From Chaenocephalus aceratus (taxonomy: Eukaryota; Chordata; Actinopteri; Perciformes; Channichthyidae), in NCBI GenBank assembly GCA_023974075.1, contig CM043797.1, positions 33,786,639 to 33,850,638 on the forward strand: a stretch of 64,000 nt of DNA, written 5' to 3'. The notes under the pieces are model-generated. The model was not told where the DNA came from. It saw only the letters and a list, made by a program, of their open reading frames with translations, and ran no database searches. The position numbers and the translations under genes were made by a program. Of the stretch, positions 11,101-24,627 are shown piece after piece; within the stretch, counting starts at the first letter, position 1, and every line of letters starts with the position of its first letter.

Positions 11101-11118
11101 TGCTCCCATTCAATGTTA
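8104..11118. other. Non-coding DNA with a G-run at 8301-8313
   Basis: Contains a 13-base G homopolymer. The interval 9300-9420 is a possible regulatory block: it has TGACCTTTCC and TTGACCTTTTC (nuclear-receptor-like half-sites) near GTAATCAATTAGCTGC. 10120-10160 has a GGAGGAGGAGG patch and a TGAGTCA (AP-1-like). No exon was found. Confidence 0.55.
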
Positions 11119-11132
11119 CCCCCCCCCCCCCC
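11119..11132. repeat. C homopolymer
   Basis: A run of 14 C. It accounts for the polyproline in a chance open frame beginning at 11098. Confidence 0.95.
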
Positions 11133-13050
11133 TCCTCCTGGCTCTGCTTCTCTGACTCTTTTCCCTCACTCTACCATCCCTCCCAAGGCTTCCTTTAAGG
11201 AGTACACACACCGCTTTATCACACTGATGAATCTGGTGAGCTTCTCAAGGAGAGGCCGTCCGCCAGTAATGCAAAGACAAATGCCCCCTGTCCTCCCCCG
11301 TCAGCCGCTTCTTATGTTTAAGGTGATGCAGAGGGACAGGTTGATTAAAAGAAGGTTAAGAGATGCGCTGGGGCCGTCACTCAGCCATCATGAGGGATCG
11401 GTGACAAGCGGGTCAAGGGTGTTGCAGCTCAGAGGTGGTGGTAGAAGAATGGAAATGGCCCTACAAGAACAACCCCCCCTGCTACACACACACAAACCCC
11501 CCTCCTCCTCTTTTCTCTCTCACCGTCCCATCGCAGTTCAACTGGATTTACGATGGTACAGGTGTTCACCGAGAGACGTCTGGGCCATGTTTTAATTAAG
11601 CCAGACATTTGCTCAGGAACAGTGGCAAAGTCACTTAGAGGGGAATGGGACCTGAAGGGATAAGAATGTTGACCTTTCTCAGTTTGTCTTACTGAATGAT
11701 TAAAATTCACAGCGCTCCATTATTCATGTTAAATCTAGGTATTTGGCACAGCCTTTTCTTGTATTAATGTACACATGTCAGTGTAAAGCTTACTATGAAA
11801 TACAATTTAACATGTTTTTGTTGGTACAAGGTTGGAGAAAAGAAAACAAAACAAGATGTGGCAACATTTGAAAATGAACCCTTACTGGTAGATGGATGGT
11901 ATTTTCCTCGAATCGATAACTGCTTTTGCGGGTAGTTTGTTTGACCTTGTACATACCATAGCTTTAAAAAATAAAATAGCATTGGAAGGAGAGAGAGGGA
12001 GAAAGAGTAATTCCCCCTGCGGCCATTCAACCATATCTAGAGCAGAGACATACGCTGTCACTGCAGAATTACGAATGCTGAGAGTCACATGTGCACACAA
12101 ACTTGGACATATAGTGAATGAGCACATTTATACACATAGCAAGTCTGCTGCAAAGACAATTAAGAACAAGATGGCTTCTTGCTGAAGTGCCATATCTAAA
12201 ATAGGCATTCTCTCAAAATGGAAATAAATTGGTTTGCAATTATTTTCGGGCAAGTGATTAAATATCAGGTTGATTTATGCTCAACTTGAGTAGAGCCAGA
12301 CGAAGTAAAGAAACATCTCAAATGAATCTCCATTTTGTTCAAACTACTCGATAAATCCCTTTGAATATTAAACAGCTTAACTTTATTGGAGAGCATATGC
12401 TAACTGTAGCACTTCTCACAGGGGTTGTTGTGTCGTCCTGCTGTTTCTTATGGAATTAAACAATGACTAACACACTGTCGCACAAACACATGCAAGCAGC
12501 TGATATGGAATGGTAGTAGGCAGCAAGCTTAATGGGAATGACTCGAAAAGCTCCAGTATGCAAAGCAAAACGCTAAACCAAAGCTACTGTCACCGTGTTG
12601 TTTTCCTTGCCGAAGCTAATGTTATTATTGTTGCTGATGTTCTGCAGCTGTTTCCTTCCTGTCTTCATAATGCATGAGCTAGACGGTGGGCCTGTTATTA
12701 TTTTGGATGTGTTGGCCTTGCAACATAAAACAAAGCGACTTGAGGGAGGAAGCAGGCAACGCATCCAACTAGTATAATATCAGCAGCCATCTGTCTGTCA
12801 CACAGCCTCGGGAGGGAGAATCAAACCAGACAAAGATGGATTGTTATTTTTCTGGATTCCAATTCACATCTGTGCGGGTATGCACACTCACATTCTTGTT
12901 TAGCACCTCAGCAATTCTGTTGACTGAGGAGAGTTTATCTAAGATGTCCCCCACTCTTATTTTATTTCCTACAGAGATTTGCTTAGGGATTATGCCTGCA
13001 GGTACATTCTCAAGGGAACATGTGAACCTGCTGAATAAAAAAGGTGTGTG
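11133..13050. other. Non-coding DNA, no gene seen
   Basis: A 165-codon frame runs through 11098-11595, but its composition (Pro, Arg, Ser, His) and homopolymer origin argue against a gene. The block 11270-11410 is GC-richer and could be a conserved element. The rest is unremarkable. Confidence 0.5.
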
Positions 13051-13052
13051 TA

Positions 13053-13073
13053 GGATTAGGGTTAGGGTTAGGA
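13053..13073 (+). repeat. Three copies of the telomere-type TTAGGG unit
   Basis: ATTAGGGTTAGGGTTAGG is present as a single short interstitial block. Such short tracts can come from double-strand break repair or from microsatellite drift; there is no sign of a chromosome fusion. Confidence 0.7.
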
Positions 13074-16000
13074 AACACGGGCTTCCCTCCGTCTGCTCTG
13101 TCCATGGCATAGCGCCGGTAATGTGGAACAGACTGTCTGTGGATTCCCATGTATTTCTCTGGGAGAGTTTCTGTCTTCATTTTATTCTGAAATAGGAAAG
13201 ATGAGGAAGAGATCCATCTTTCTATCCCCCCCCCCCTACCTTTCCCAGTGGCATCTGAGGTATGCTTATCTGAAGCAGCAGATGCACTGAGCTCATGGGA
13301 CCTCATCAGAAAGGCTCTGTGAAGGCAAACCTTCTGCCGGTGAACCGTCTCCTCCTTTCCTTCTGCATCCTTTTTTCAGCCCCCTAACCCCATAGCCTTC
13401 TGGGCTGAGGAACAGGAACACCAATTACCTGAACCAGGGAAGAAGCTAATATCATATGGAGTGGAGTGACAATTTGCCTCGCTTGGGAAAGGTCCCATGG
13501 AGCCTCAATAACTTCTTCCTCAAGAGCAAATGCATAGCAAGTGGTGCCTCGAGAGAGAGCAGCCATACTGGGTAGGGATGAGCAACGGCGATACTGAATG
13601 GTTTTTTGGAGAGCTGCTTCAGGAAGCGATTGCTCATATGCCACCCACTTGTATACAACCCAAAGCTACAAATTAGGATGAGTCTATTTCCTGGTGTTTG
13701 AGGCTGGTAATTACTTTGTCCTTTGAGGGGAGTAATCATGTGTTTTTTCTCTCACATTATCACTGGGATCAGGGTCTGAGTCATGTGTTGGAGGGGGGGA
13801 ACCTGTGTTCTCATTTGATCCTGAGCCAAAGTGCTCGTTTAACCAGGGCCGTTTATCCAAAATGTTTCCTAATGGGAGATATAGAGTTTTTAATGTACCT
13901 TTTATAAACTATCCCGTTGTATTAGGCTTAACCTAAACCCCCCCAAATGGGTTAAATTGCTGGCATGTTGCTGCATGATGTTGCCAGGGAGGTCATGGCT
14001 AGATTATGACACCAATCTGCTCTGAAGCCCAGCTATTAGGGCATAATCAGACTTTGAATGGTAGACCAACTAAAATATATAAACTGTATAGCATCATTAT
14101 TTGCACATGGTTATTTTGATGGCCTCTGAATGCCATTCACAGCTTGCCATGCTTATTATAATAACTCATAGTAAGATTAATGAATGCATTAGTTGTTGGT
14201 GTGTTCATTACCTTTTTATGTGTGACCGACTGCTTAGAGAAGGGACAGATCTTGTGTGTCAATGTAGTGTCATATGACCATTGACCGTGAAGAGGACCAG
14301 GGGACTCACAAGGTTAATTTTGGTGTACATGGGTACAGGCATCCCACACTAATCAGCCCTAACTGGCTTCGACAAATTGCAAAGAGACTGTGTGCTTGAA
14401 TGAGAGACCGGAAAGCGTGTGTGTGTGTGACAGTGTCCTTGAGCATGTATGCATTAGTATGTTTGCATATCTAATGTATTAAGACTGTAATAAACATGGG
14501 AAATGTATCAAAAATAACTCTCTAAAAGCTCTCCGTAAAGGTGATCCATTTCAGATTTAACTTGACCTCTTGTCATTGTTTTAGTTTTATTGATGAAATC
14601 AAACAAGATTTCCAGATTATAACATTGCTCATATCCCCCCACCGGCTTCTGTTGTGATAGAAACACATTAGAGTCTCCTCTTTGCTACCATTATCACCCT
14701 GGGGGCTGTATTTTTCAGAAATCTCTGCTTGCCTTTATCAGGAAACTGCAGGTATACAGTTCATACTGTGTGTCAGCAAAGGCGAGACTATCTTAATGCT
14801 CTGGGGTTAAAACAATGTGTTTTCTGCAATTACTCAGTTTTTCTGCAGGACGTGTCCACTTTCAGCCCACAGCTACACTGTACTGTAGGCACAGGGTGAA
14901 AGAGGCCAATTAAAGGCAACTAACCTTTCTAGTACCTGAACAAAGGTGTCTCATAACAACATTTGCCACATGTGAACAGAGATAATGGATATGAAAGCCG
15001 GTCTTTAAATCTCTTTATATGTCTAGAGCAGGCATTAAAGAACTAAAGCTGACTTTTGAGGTTCATTTATGATTGAACAGAACCATATTCCAATACTTCA
15101 ATTACCCGAGGCAAAAAGTTAGGTTCAAATGTATCTAGTATTTTTGTTTTGTAGCAGAGAGAACCTTTTCCACCTGCTGAGTGAGTATCTTTACAGTAAA
15201 ACTTCACATGTATACCTGTTAAACCCAATCTGACTTGCTAGGTCTTTTGTAGGTAGGTGAGTAGCTCTACGGAAGCAGTTTGAGGTTAAGTGCCTTGCTC
15301 TTGCTTTTCACTTTAAGTTAGAATCAGTTTTTGAATAAGTTCAGTGTTTTTCTGAGTGTCAACAGTTCGCCTTTCCATGCTCAGTTCTCCACTTATAGAA
15401 TCTGAACTAGTGACCTTCCCAATAAAAACCCACCGCTTTGAGGTTACTGCTAAACTAAAACGAAGGTCCTCAGGCATATGCAGTATGTGTGTGTGTGTGT
15501 GTTCATGTGTGTAGTAAAAGGCAAAAGAAACAAGCAACAGCATTCTTATTGGGACCAGAAGATGAAGTGAAAACAAGGGGATTCCAAGGCTGATTTCCAA
15601 TCAAGACACTTGATTAGAATTGATCCCATGAAGGTCTACAGAAACATCTGCACTAGTAATTGTTTCCCTCCTTTGTGTAACTGTTCCCAAAAGGGCTCTT
15701 TTCCACTAAGTACAAGCCCACGTCCCAATTGCTTAAACTGTTGTGCTGCTCAGTTCTTGTGTAGACATCCTGCTTCTCTGGCAGGTGCTAATGAATCACT
15801 GTTTGAAAGATCTTTGACAAAAACTGTTGCTGTTGGAAGCACACACTTAATTAAAGTAACTTTTCTGTATCTCTGCCTTCCTTAAAACAAAAATGGTGTC
15901 AAATCATGGAATCCAATCCATGTGTTCAGCTGACACCCAGATGGATTATTTCTAACTCTGAAAGAGGGAATTGAAGTAGCTTACACTAAACCCGTTGGGA

Positions 16001-16289
16001 GTAAAGTCGCGTGTATGTAGAAGTCAATAAAAAGGCATAGATTCACTCCTAATTGCAATTTCACACACAGTTATCACCCAACTCTTACAGTACGTGCGAG
16101 ATGCTGTCAATTGTACAGTAATTGTCATCTACTCCCCATGCTGCTAGGTAACTGATTGTGTTATACCTTTATTACCTTTTATAGTATATTATACTGTGGG
16201 TAATGTAAAGATATCTTAGAAATACCATGTACCTAACGTCTCCAACATATACATTCAATTGAGGAAGTTGAATTGCCTCTTTTGTCAAA
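13074..16289. other. Non-coding DNA, no gene seen
   Basis: Includes an 11-base C-run (13226-13236), a short TG run near 14420 and another near 15486-15501. No gene or mobile element was recognised. Confidence 0.55.
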
Positions 16290-16580
16290 GGAATGGTAAA
16301 TGGACTGTACTTATATAGCGCTTTATCCAATCTTTACGACCCCTCAAAGCGCTTTACATACTACATGTCGTTCACCCATCACACCCATTCATACAGAGCA
16401 GTGTATATTACTCTAGGAACTAACACGCATACACATTCACACACTTTTGGCCATGCTATCGGGAGCAACTCAGGGTTAAGTATCTTGCCCAAGGATACAT
16501 CAACATGTTGACTGCATGGGCTGGGATCGAACCCACAACCTTCTGGTGGAAAGACGACCGCACTCCCTCGCAGCCACGGT
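16290..16580 (-). mobile_element. tRNA-headed SINE of the 'CAGTCCATTTACCA' type, minus strand
   Basis: On the minus strand it has GTGGCTGCGAGGGAGTGCGG, then a B-box in GGTTGTGGGTTCGATCCCAG (about 16521-16540). The body follows with TCCTTGGGCAAGATACTTAA and AGCGCTTTGAGGGGTCG, ending in AGCGCTATATAAGTACAGTC and CATTTACCA. I recognise this as a very common teleost dispersed repeat. It differs from the SINE at 5332. No clear target duplication was found. Confidence 0.8.
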
Positions 16581-17949
16581 CGAAAGGAGATTTCTTTACA
16601 GTGATTTGCCTTACAGGTCACATGATTCAACCACCCTTTTGGCAAACTAGTAAGCCTCTGACTATCACTGCCACCCTTTAATCCAACTTGGAATACATAT
16701 GTGTGGGAACAACCAGAGGGAATAACAAATCCAGTGCTTGCGAAGGTGGGCAGCGGTGGAGCTGGTAACGCAGAAGGTGAAGCTTAATGGAAGCTGGGGA
16801 AGGGGAAGTGGGAAAGCTGTACTTGAGATAGGGCCAAGGAGGAGTTGTCAGCTTTGATTTATTAAGTGCAGCTCCTGCTCTGACTGCTGGTAACTTGTCA
16901 GTCCCCACATAATGGATGGGGCTCACAGCCCACTGCTCCGTGATTGGCTTTTTTTCCCCTGGACCCTGTCCGTCGGGCCTCTCATCCATCGCTATCTTGC
17001 TCCCATTTCTAATTAATTTGTTATTCACAACCTCCTCTACTTTTCCTGTTTGCCCGAGTACAGAGGACCCAGCAGGCTCTTCTTTTTCTCACTTTCTCTC
17101 TCCCCTACACATCCGTCCTTCAATATTCTCACTGGTGTTTGACAACGCTTCCCTGTGGTGTCAAAGTTGGCAAGTGACTACTTCCCTCCCCATCCCATTC
17201 TTCTAACATGGTTTCGGTCCACAGCAATACAACCTCGCTCATCATTCACTCACAGGAGATTCTTGGAAGCTTTTGTCTCTATCCTTCACCAGGGAGTCAG
17301 TTATATCAAAGGCTCAGAGCCACACAGGGCCCTGTTACCATCTTTATCCTGCTATGCTAGTCCAAAAAAATGGTGACAAGTTATTTTATTGTTCCTGAAT
17401 GTGGCCGGAGGGAATACAATCCTTCGCCATGTTCCTAAGATCTCTGTCATTTCAAACATGGACTGAAATACATATTGATGTTGAAGTATAAAAGAATCAA
17501 AGTGACGAAAAAATCTGAAATGATTGCAATAAAGTAGCTTGGTTCTTTTTCAATTCCATGGTCCTACAATTGAGACTTGACTTATTTGAAGATTGATTTT
17601 AGCCTTCCATACAAACTGCAGCGAGCAAGGATAGTCACGCTCATGCTCACACGTCTTGTCAACTTACGGAAGTTCCTAAAGAAATATTAGAAGTAGTATA
17701 AAAAAAGATAAGACAATGTCAGCCACTTTAACCCGAGTAACATTGAACTAGAGTGAAGGCAGCAACTGTGGAGAATGACTGTTGTTGTTGTTTGTCTTAT
17801 AAAAAGTCAGCCTCAGAAATTGGGCAAAAGTATATGATATGTTTGGCAAAGCAATGACAGCTTGAGGTGGTCTTAGCTTTTAAGGCAATGCCTGGAAACA
17901 CCAATATATATTTCCACACGTAAACAAAAAAAACAAGACAAAACAAGCC
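16581..17949. other. Non-coding DNA, no gene seen
   Basis: The interval 16900-17035 has a CCAAT-type GTGATTGGC followed by TTTCTAATTAATTTG and may be regulatory. The remainder shows nothing distinctive. Confidence 0.5.
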
Positions 17950-17969
17950 ACACACACACACACACACAC
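17950..17969. repeat. (CA)10 microsatellite
   Basis: A plain 20-base CA tract; a few looser CA words follow at 18043-18070. Confidence 0.95.
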
Positions 17970-20900
17970 GATGCAGACTTTGAGGTAAGCCTCTGTGATG
18001 TTTGTGCTATGACCCCCGCACTGAGCTCATTTTCGAAGCGGCACACACACATTTACACACACAAACATCACACCCAGCGTGAGCCTATCTGCCCTGCAGT
18101 GGGCCCATCCATTGCAATCCCTCACATTGCCGTCCTCCACGATTAGCTTTGTCTTTGGCCAGATGCAGTGCAGCGGGCCTGGAGGATCTAACACAGTGTG
18201 CGGAGCTATTACTCAAAAACAATCAGTCACAACCCACTCTGATTGTATGTGTTTTTTCTTTCCTTTAGGCTTTGTACTTCAACCGCGTCACAAGATCTGA
18301 GCACAGCAGGATAGCTTCCTTTGGAATTACACGTGTTTTTCTTCAAACATAAAGACACATGTTTTATTCTAAATGTCATGCATTGGCCCATTTATCAACT
18401 CCTCCTGATAGAGTGACAGTTTATTTAAGATAATGAAGCTTTTGCAGTGATAAGCATCTTGGCCTCCGGTGCATGCAGCCGTGATTTGGGTATTTTACGT
18501 TGAGATGACCAGATTAACACTGGCATGACTGGTCACATGACAAATTAGGTTTCAAATTCAAGAGGTCAGCTTCCATGTTAAGCATCCATTCTTATTATCA
18601 TCTAGTCCTTATAACAGAGTAGAGCCTAGACATCTAGAATCATGTGTACCTCATTGTATGTCTTTTTGTTTCTAAATATTAAACAATTATTTTAAAATGT
18701 CAGCAAATAGAAAAACATAATGTACGAAGCTGAAAGATAAGACAAATATAATTGTTGAAATTTGTTCTCCGTAAATCAATTATTTCCTTTAATTTGAATC
18801 AATTTCATTAATTTATCCCGCACTAATAACACATGAGCGAAAAATGCAAAAACCAACATTAGGAAAGATAATATTAATTAAATGGATTGGGCTGCTATTA
18901 AAAACAAAACAGCAGCCTCCACGTCACGTCACTCTTGCAGTCACTTACTTCATTGCACACTGTGTGGATGAGGCTCTATAGCAGATGTATGGAAGAGGAG
19001 GAACAGTGTTATTCGAAAGTGACAAGATAAACAAATAGAGGTGTCATTAGCTGACAGGTCCAGACCTCAAGGGAAAGAGGTGGATGCTTTTTACAAGACG
19101 GAGTTATTGATTTGAATAACTATCCTACACCTAATGGACTGCATCATTTGGCGCTTTGCCTCCAGCATTAACAATCTATCTTGTATCTGTCAAGTGTGGC
19201 ATCAGCGTGCACACCGTTATTCGTGTGATTTATGTAGAATTTCGTTGACGGGGCAGTTTGTCATTCACAAGCGTCCGGAATTTGTTACGTTGATACAGCC
19301 ACGGTAGCATGTGTGGGAGAGGACGGGAGAAAGGAGAGAGAATGAAGAGTGTTTGTGGAGAGAAAGACCCGAATAGCCAACATGGAAGTGAAAAATCAAT
19401 ACTTTTTAATGCCGTTGGAGATGAAGGGTGAGTTAAAATATATTGATTTTAAGTTAGCCAAGTAATGATCCAATCCACATCACAATTGTATCACTCATAG
19501 CTCACAGGAATCCACTTTGCTTCGTTTAAAAGCAAGAACACAATTGTATTCCCTGCTCTAGCTTTTCGATCAGACACTCAGTATATGTTTAATAGTCAAC
19601 GACAGCTGCGACTCAAGAGAAAATAAACAATAGCACACCATAAATGTTCTCACAAAACACACACTCACACCCACACACAGTACGAGCAGAGAAGTGTTAT
19701 TCTCTCTGATGTAGGCCTGGTTGACATGTGAAGGTCAATACACGAATTGTAAATCACACACTGTTTAGCAGCTTTTGAGTGCTGCCAGTTACTTGTTTGT
19801 TTGCTTCTTTTAATCCACTTCCTGTGCGCACACACACGATAACACGCTTCCCAGCTCAGACGTGGCAAAATATGTTTGCGTGTATGTGGGTGTCACAAGG
19901 AAGCTACCCAAATATTGCCCTCTCGAAAACCATTTATACCATTCCCCTCGAATGAATCACAGTCACTGGGGCTTCGTTTGCTTTTGACACCAATATACCT
20001 CCTAGCATATGTCCAATTAGCAAGAAGACACCTGTCTGCGAACCTGCAAAATCTTTTTTTGAAATGTATATTCTTGCTTCTGCCTAATTAAATGCATGTC
20101 TGTAACGGTGGGCTCATGCATTTTACAAGAGGAGACATACAGTCAGTTTGCGTTTGGCATATTGCTACCGTCTGATACTAAACCCTCCTGTGGAGATAAT
20201 GTGTGGTATGTTGCACAAAATAGATATGGAAGTGTTTTTTCGCCTTAACAATTAAGCATGCCAGTTTCATATTACTGTCATAACCACTTGCATTTGATTT
20301 CACTTGCCAACCTGTTAAAGCAGCAGCCCATGTCTGAACATGAACAAATGTGCACGGATGTCTGTAGCAAATTCAAATGAAAGTGATAGTTGTAGAACTG
20401 CTGGATTAAATGCAACCTCTGAGGTATAACAGCTCCTTATTTTATTGGAAGTGAAGGTATGAAACATGTAAGATGGCAGGACCTGTGTTTCCAAACGCCT
20501 TGAGGTCGACCAATCTCTGATGTTTTAGGATCAATCGTCCAAGGCTCTCTCCAGTATAGATGTAGAATATAGTGCTCCCTTAAGTAAACAAAAAACATCA
20601 CATAAAGTCAAGATGTAGAAAATAGATCGAATATTGGCTTTAGCAAGATAGGAATATCATATATTTTCAGTTCCTTTCTGCTGTATGCGTTCATTAGGCT
20701 GTGAACAGCCATCGAACAAATCAGATTATTATAAGTCACAGTTAATTTATCATCAACTGGATGACCAGCTGCAATTGGGTTAGAGTTTTGCCAGTTTCAT
20801 TGTAGGTTTATTGGGACACTGCCAACAAGGCAAAGAAAGTAAGCTAACCCACAATGCACCAGGCCTCTATGCATTTTTGAGAGGCATCCCACAAATCTGC

Positions 20901-22465
20901 TTATTTCTTTAAAAAGTGTATTGGCCATGTATCTCATTGAGTTTTTGTTCAAGTGACTCCTGTATAAGATGAAGATATTATACACAAAATATCCAAGGAC
21001 AATTTTGAGTAATGTTTGATACAAATACAAACATCTTTCCAGATCATGAGCAGTACCTGGGAACACCTGCACATGGGGGACATGTGAGTAATTGCTTTGG
21101 GTCCTGTGCACACAGGTGCCAAGCTTTGCAAATCAACATGATGCCATTTCCCCCTGGCTTATTATTTTCTTTAACCCCCTCTTCATTCTCTCAATGGCCC
21201 TGTGATTTGATTAACACATGCCATTTAAATATGTCAGAGCATATGATTATTCTCTGCTTGTCAAAACAAGCTTTTTGAAGGAGCATTATACGTGTAAACA
21301 GAATTTATCTCACTGCCTTAAGTATCCACTGATGTAACACTACTTCATTCTGTGACTGGCTAAAGTATTTCTTCAGTAATTTGTCATTGCCTTTAACTTT
21401 AAAGACAACACACATTCTCAAAGCTTTCTTGTATTCACATTGGTATTCCTTTAAGGATTGGTCCTTTTATATCGATATTGCCATTATAAAAACCCTGATT
21501 ATGTTTGACATCATGTCAAACTGTTGTACAGTAGTTATTCCTCCTCTTGGGATTTGAGATAGTCAACGTGCCATAGATGCAATATCTGCTGCAGAATGAA
21601 GGAGGAAAAAACAGCAAACAAATGTCTTTGGTGGCCAAGAGGTGAATCTCTGGACGGTACACTTCAGCGGCTCTCTGCGGGCCAGACTCCTGCAGCCCCG
21701 GTGAAAGCCCCATTAACATAGAGGTTGCTGATGACACTGTATCCAGTGTACAGCACGGAGGACCTGAAATTAATCAGGGGGGGATAAAAGATTGTCCCAT
21801 GTGTTATCGCTCGCTGCTTGTCCTTGACTAGACTTTATGTTCTCTGTGATTGCCTTGTGTTTTCATCAGGCCACCTTCTTTCTTTTTATCACAGTAATTC
21901 AGTCGCATTCTTCCCTGTATGGTCAGCAACTATCAGCTCCTTAGTGGTGCTCCCCAAATTATACCCAAGTCCTCTAAAGAATTAGTTTCGGCTATGTTTT
22001 GCTGTTAACTCCAATGTGTCCAACCCAGTCTTGGGATTTGTGTGAAAATGCAAGGAAAAAGACATGCATGTGTGTTCCCCTTTAAACAACACTGAATTCA
22101 TAACTTTGTAATGGTGTGATCTTCATTACACATATATACCCATAACTTAACTGAAACCTTCTGAATCGTACCAAAATAAAAACGTGTTAGTGGCATTAGT
22201 TAGGGAAAGTGCACACGCTATTGATGCAGAGATGGGAGTTAATTAAATCCATTTGACCACGGTCCACACACAGTTGGCCATAGTAATAAACGGTGAGACT
22301 CTGAGACAGGAACAATTAATCGTACATCCAAATAGATATATTTTTTCTCTGCTTCTGGCCTCTACCTTGAACTCCTTCTCATCCTTCTCCTTCTCTTGCT
22401 CACTTATTTGCCAGCCCTCGTTTATCTCGACAATCCAATAATTTATACTTAGAAGCGACTGGGCC
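17970..22465. other. Non-coding DNA with possible conserved blocks
   Basis: Unique sequence. The parts at 18075-18190, 19130-19310 and 21160-21245 are less repetitive and richer in intact motif words (for example GTGATTTGATTAACAC) than their surroundings. No exon or repeat family was identified. Confidence 0.5.
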
Positions 22466-22660
22466 AAGGGAAGCAGCGGCGGGTGAGCCAAAAGAGCTAG
22501 CGATAGTGGCTAATTAGCTACAGCTGCTGATGGGAATGCTGCTTGCCTGCTGCCAGAGGAGCCTTGACAAAATTGTTATCAAATGCAATCAGAAAAGACG
22601 AGCCATTTTTCACCGCATTAAGATCCCGGGCAAATTGTAGCTGGTGGGTGGGAAAGGGAG
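22466..22660. promoter_or_regulatory. Candidate enhancer-like block (TAATTA plus E-box)
   Basis: Contains GCTAATTAGCTACAGCTGCT, a homeodomain core TAATTA directly beside a CAGCTG E-box, then AATTGTTATCAAATGCAATC and further near-palindromic words, all within 200 bases. This density is typical of conserved non-coding elements near developmental genes. The call is motif-based only. Confidence 0.3.
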
Positions 22661-23216
22661 AGGATGACATAAAGGGTTGTCTGTGAGAAGAAATGTGTAT
22701 ACTGTAGGTATTTGTGAGTGAATGCGTGCTAAGGAAACAGCTCCTAAGATGAAACATGGAGATATATCGGACCTGTCTGTCTGCGAGCATAATATGTAAC
22801 ATTTTTCTCAAAGTGAGGCTGCATAGAAACACTTTTCATCTTAGCTTTCTTGCACCGTTTCTGCTTTTACATTGTGTTCCTATGTTTGCAACATGTCTGT
22901 GTTACAGCAGCAGCTGTTAGTCAACATGTGTGGGTGCTTTAAGTGCTGTGTTCAGTTTGTCTATAATTTCTTATTTCTCACTAGAAAAAATACCCATTAT
23001 GCTCTGGTCATGCAAGGATTCCTATAGTGCAAACAAGTACTTCAGCTAGCAGTAAAGTCACCACTGTATCCAGCGATAGAAGAAATAACAGAACTAATAT
23101 AAAGTCTGCATGACATCCGGGCCTCAGACCATTTTGACCTGGCTGTAATGAGGCCTTGTGGAAGAAGTGGGCGCCAACACTGCACTGACAGCAAGGCTTC
23201 ATCCTCTTCAGACATG
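22661..23216. other. Non-coding DNA, no gene seen
   Basis: Unique sequence up to the target site of the hAT element; nothing recognised. Confidence 0.5.
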
Positions 23217-23224
23217 GATACAAA

Positions 23225-24208
23225 CAGGGGCGCCGTAAGGGGGTGAAAAGTTAGGACGATTCTAAGGGCCCGTGACTGACAGGGGCCCCAAAAATTGTAG
23301 AACATTAAGAAAAATTGTTTAAGTAACCTTTCATCAATCATCAATAATTAACATTAATATAACATTATTGATAATGTACTCACTAAACTTACGATTCATT
23401 TCACTTTTTTTGTTCAAAAAGTTAATTATCCAAAGCATCGAACCCCCCCTCTATTTACATGTAATGGTTTGGTCCTGTCTCCAAACGCTGTGCGGCACCG
23501 CATTTTCTAGCAGAGTGAGAGCATGTGAGGCAGGGATGCGAGTACTTACGTGTGTATAATGTCTCAACCACTAACAAAGTCAGGCTTTCAAAAAAGAAAA
23601 GAAAGGAGAGAAAGACAAGAGAGCTGTGCTCTGATTTAGCACCTCCATCAGGCCTTTTCATTTCCATGTCCGTGTTGTTGTCCATTTACACTTTAATACC
23701 TCCTTATTTTGTAGTTGGTATGTATATTTAATTAGAAAGTCTGATGCTTATGTTATATGTTATAAATGATAATATTGGTGTTAATATTCACTTTATTTTA
23801 ATTTAAGAGGTCATGTATATTTAAGTTATACTTATTTTGATTTATGAATGTTCCATTCAAAAATGTTATTAAAAAGGCATTTACACCATAACAAATGACT
23901 ATTGAGGTCTATTGTCAGGAATGTTAGTGTTATATCAAAGAGTGAATTCTACTGCAGCAGAATGTTGCAGTCTGCACAGTGTTTTATATATATTTTCACC
24001 GCTCAGTGTCAGTAAATATAGTGCAGTTAGTATTGGACTACAAGATAGATGGAAGCCTACAGGTAGAGTTATTTAAAGCATAAATGAGTCGGTTGGGTTC
24101 TGGAGGTGTGGTTACAGCAATTGTGCTTGGTTTGCGTGGCCTGTGCCTGGTGGTGGGGCCCAATGTGATATCTTTTCATGGGGCCCAAAATCCCTGGCGG
24201 CGCCCCTG
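23225..24208. mobile_element. hAT-superfamily DNA transposon, non-autonomous
   Basis: The ends are perfect 11-base inverted repeats, CAGGGGCGCCG, and the element is flanked by the 8-base duplication GATACAAA at 23217-23224 and 24209-24216. Eight-base duplications and CAGGG ends are hallmarks of hAT elements. GGGGCCC-rich sub-terminal words appear near both ends. At 984 bases it is far shorter than an active hAT, and only a short transposase-like start remains inside. Confidence 0.92.
23559..23639 (+). pseudogene. Remnant N-terminus of a hAT transposase
   Basis: Twenty-six codons beginning MSQPLTKSGF and continuing with a Lys/Arg-rich stretch (QKRKERRERQ) before a stop. Many hAT and ZMYM-like transposases start with a short leader, a Lys-Ser/Pro-Gly-x-Gln motif and then a basic run, which this resembles. 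No BED finger, RNase-H-like catalytic core or dimerisation region follows, so the gene is a deletion relic. It lies inside the hAT element at 23225-24208, which strengthens the reading. Confidence 0.5.
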
Positions 24209-24216
24209 GATACAAA

Positions 24217-24627
<411 letters not shown>

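Noticed and set aside
11098..11595. 165-codon open frame with a polyproline start
   Set aside because: Starts in a C homopolymer, has no domain, and has the composition of translated non-coding DNA.
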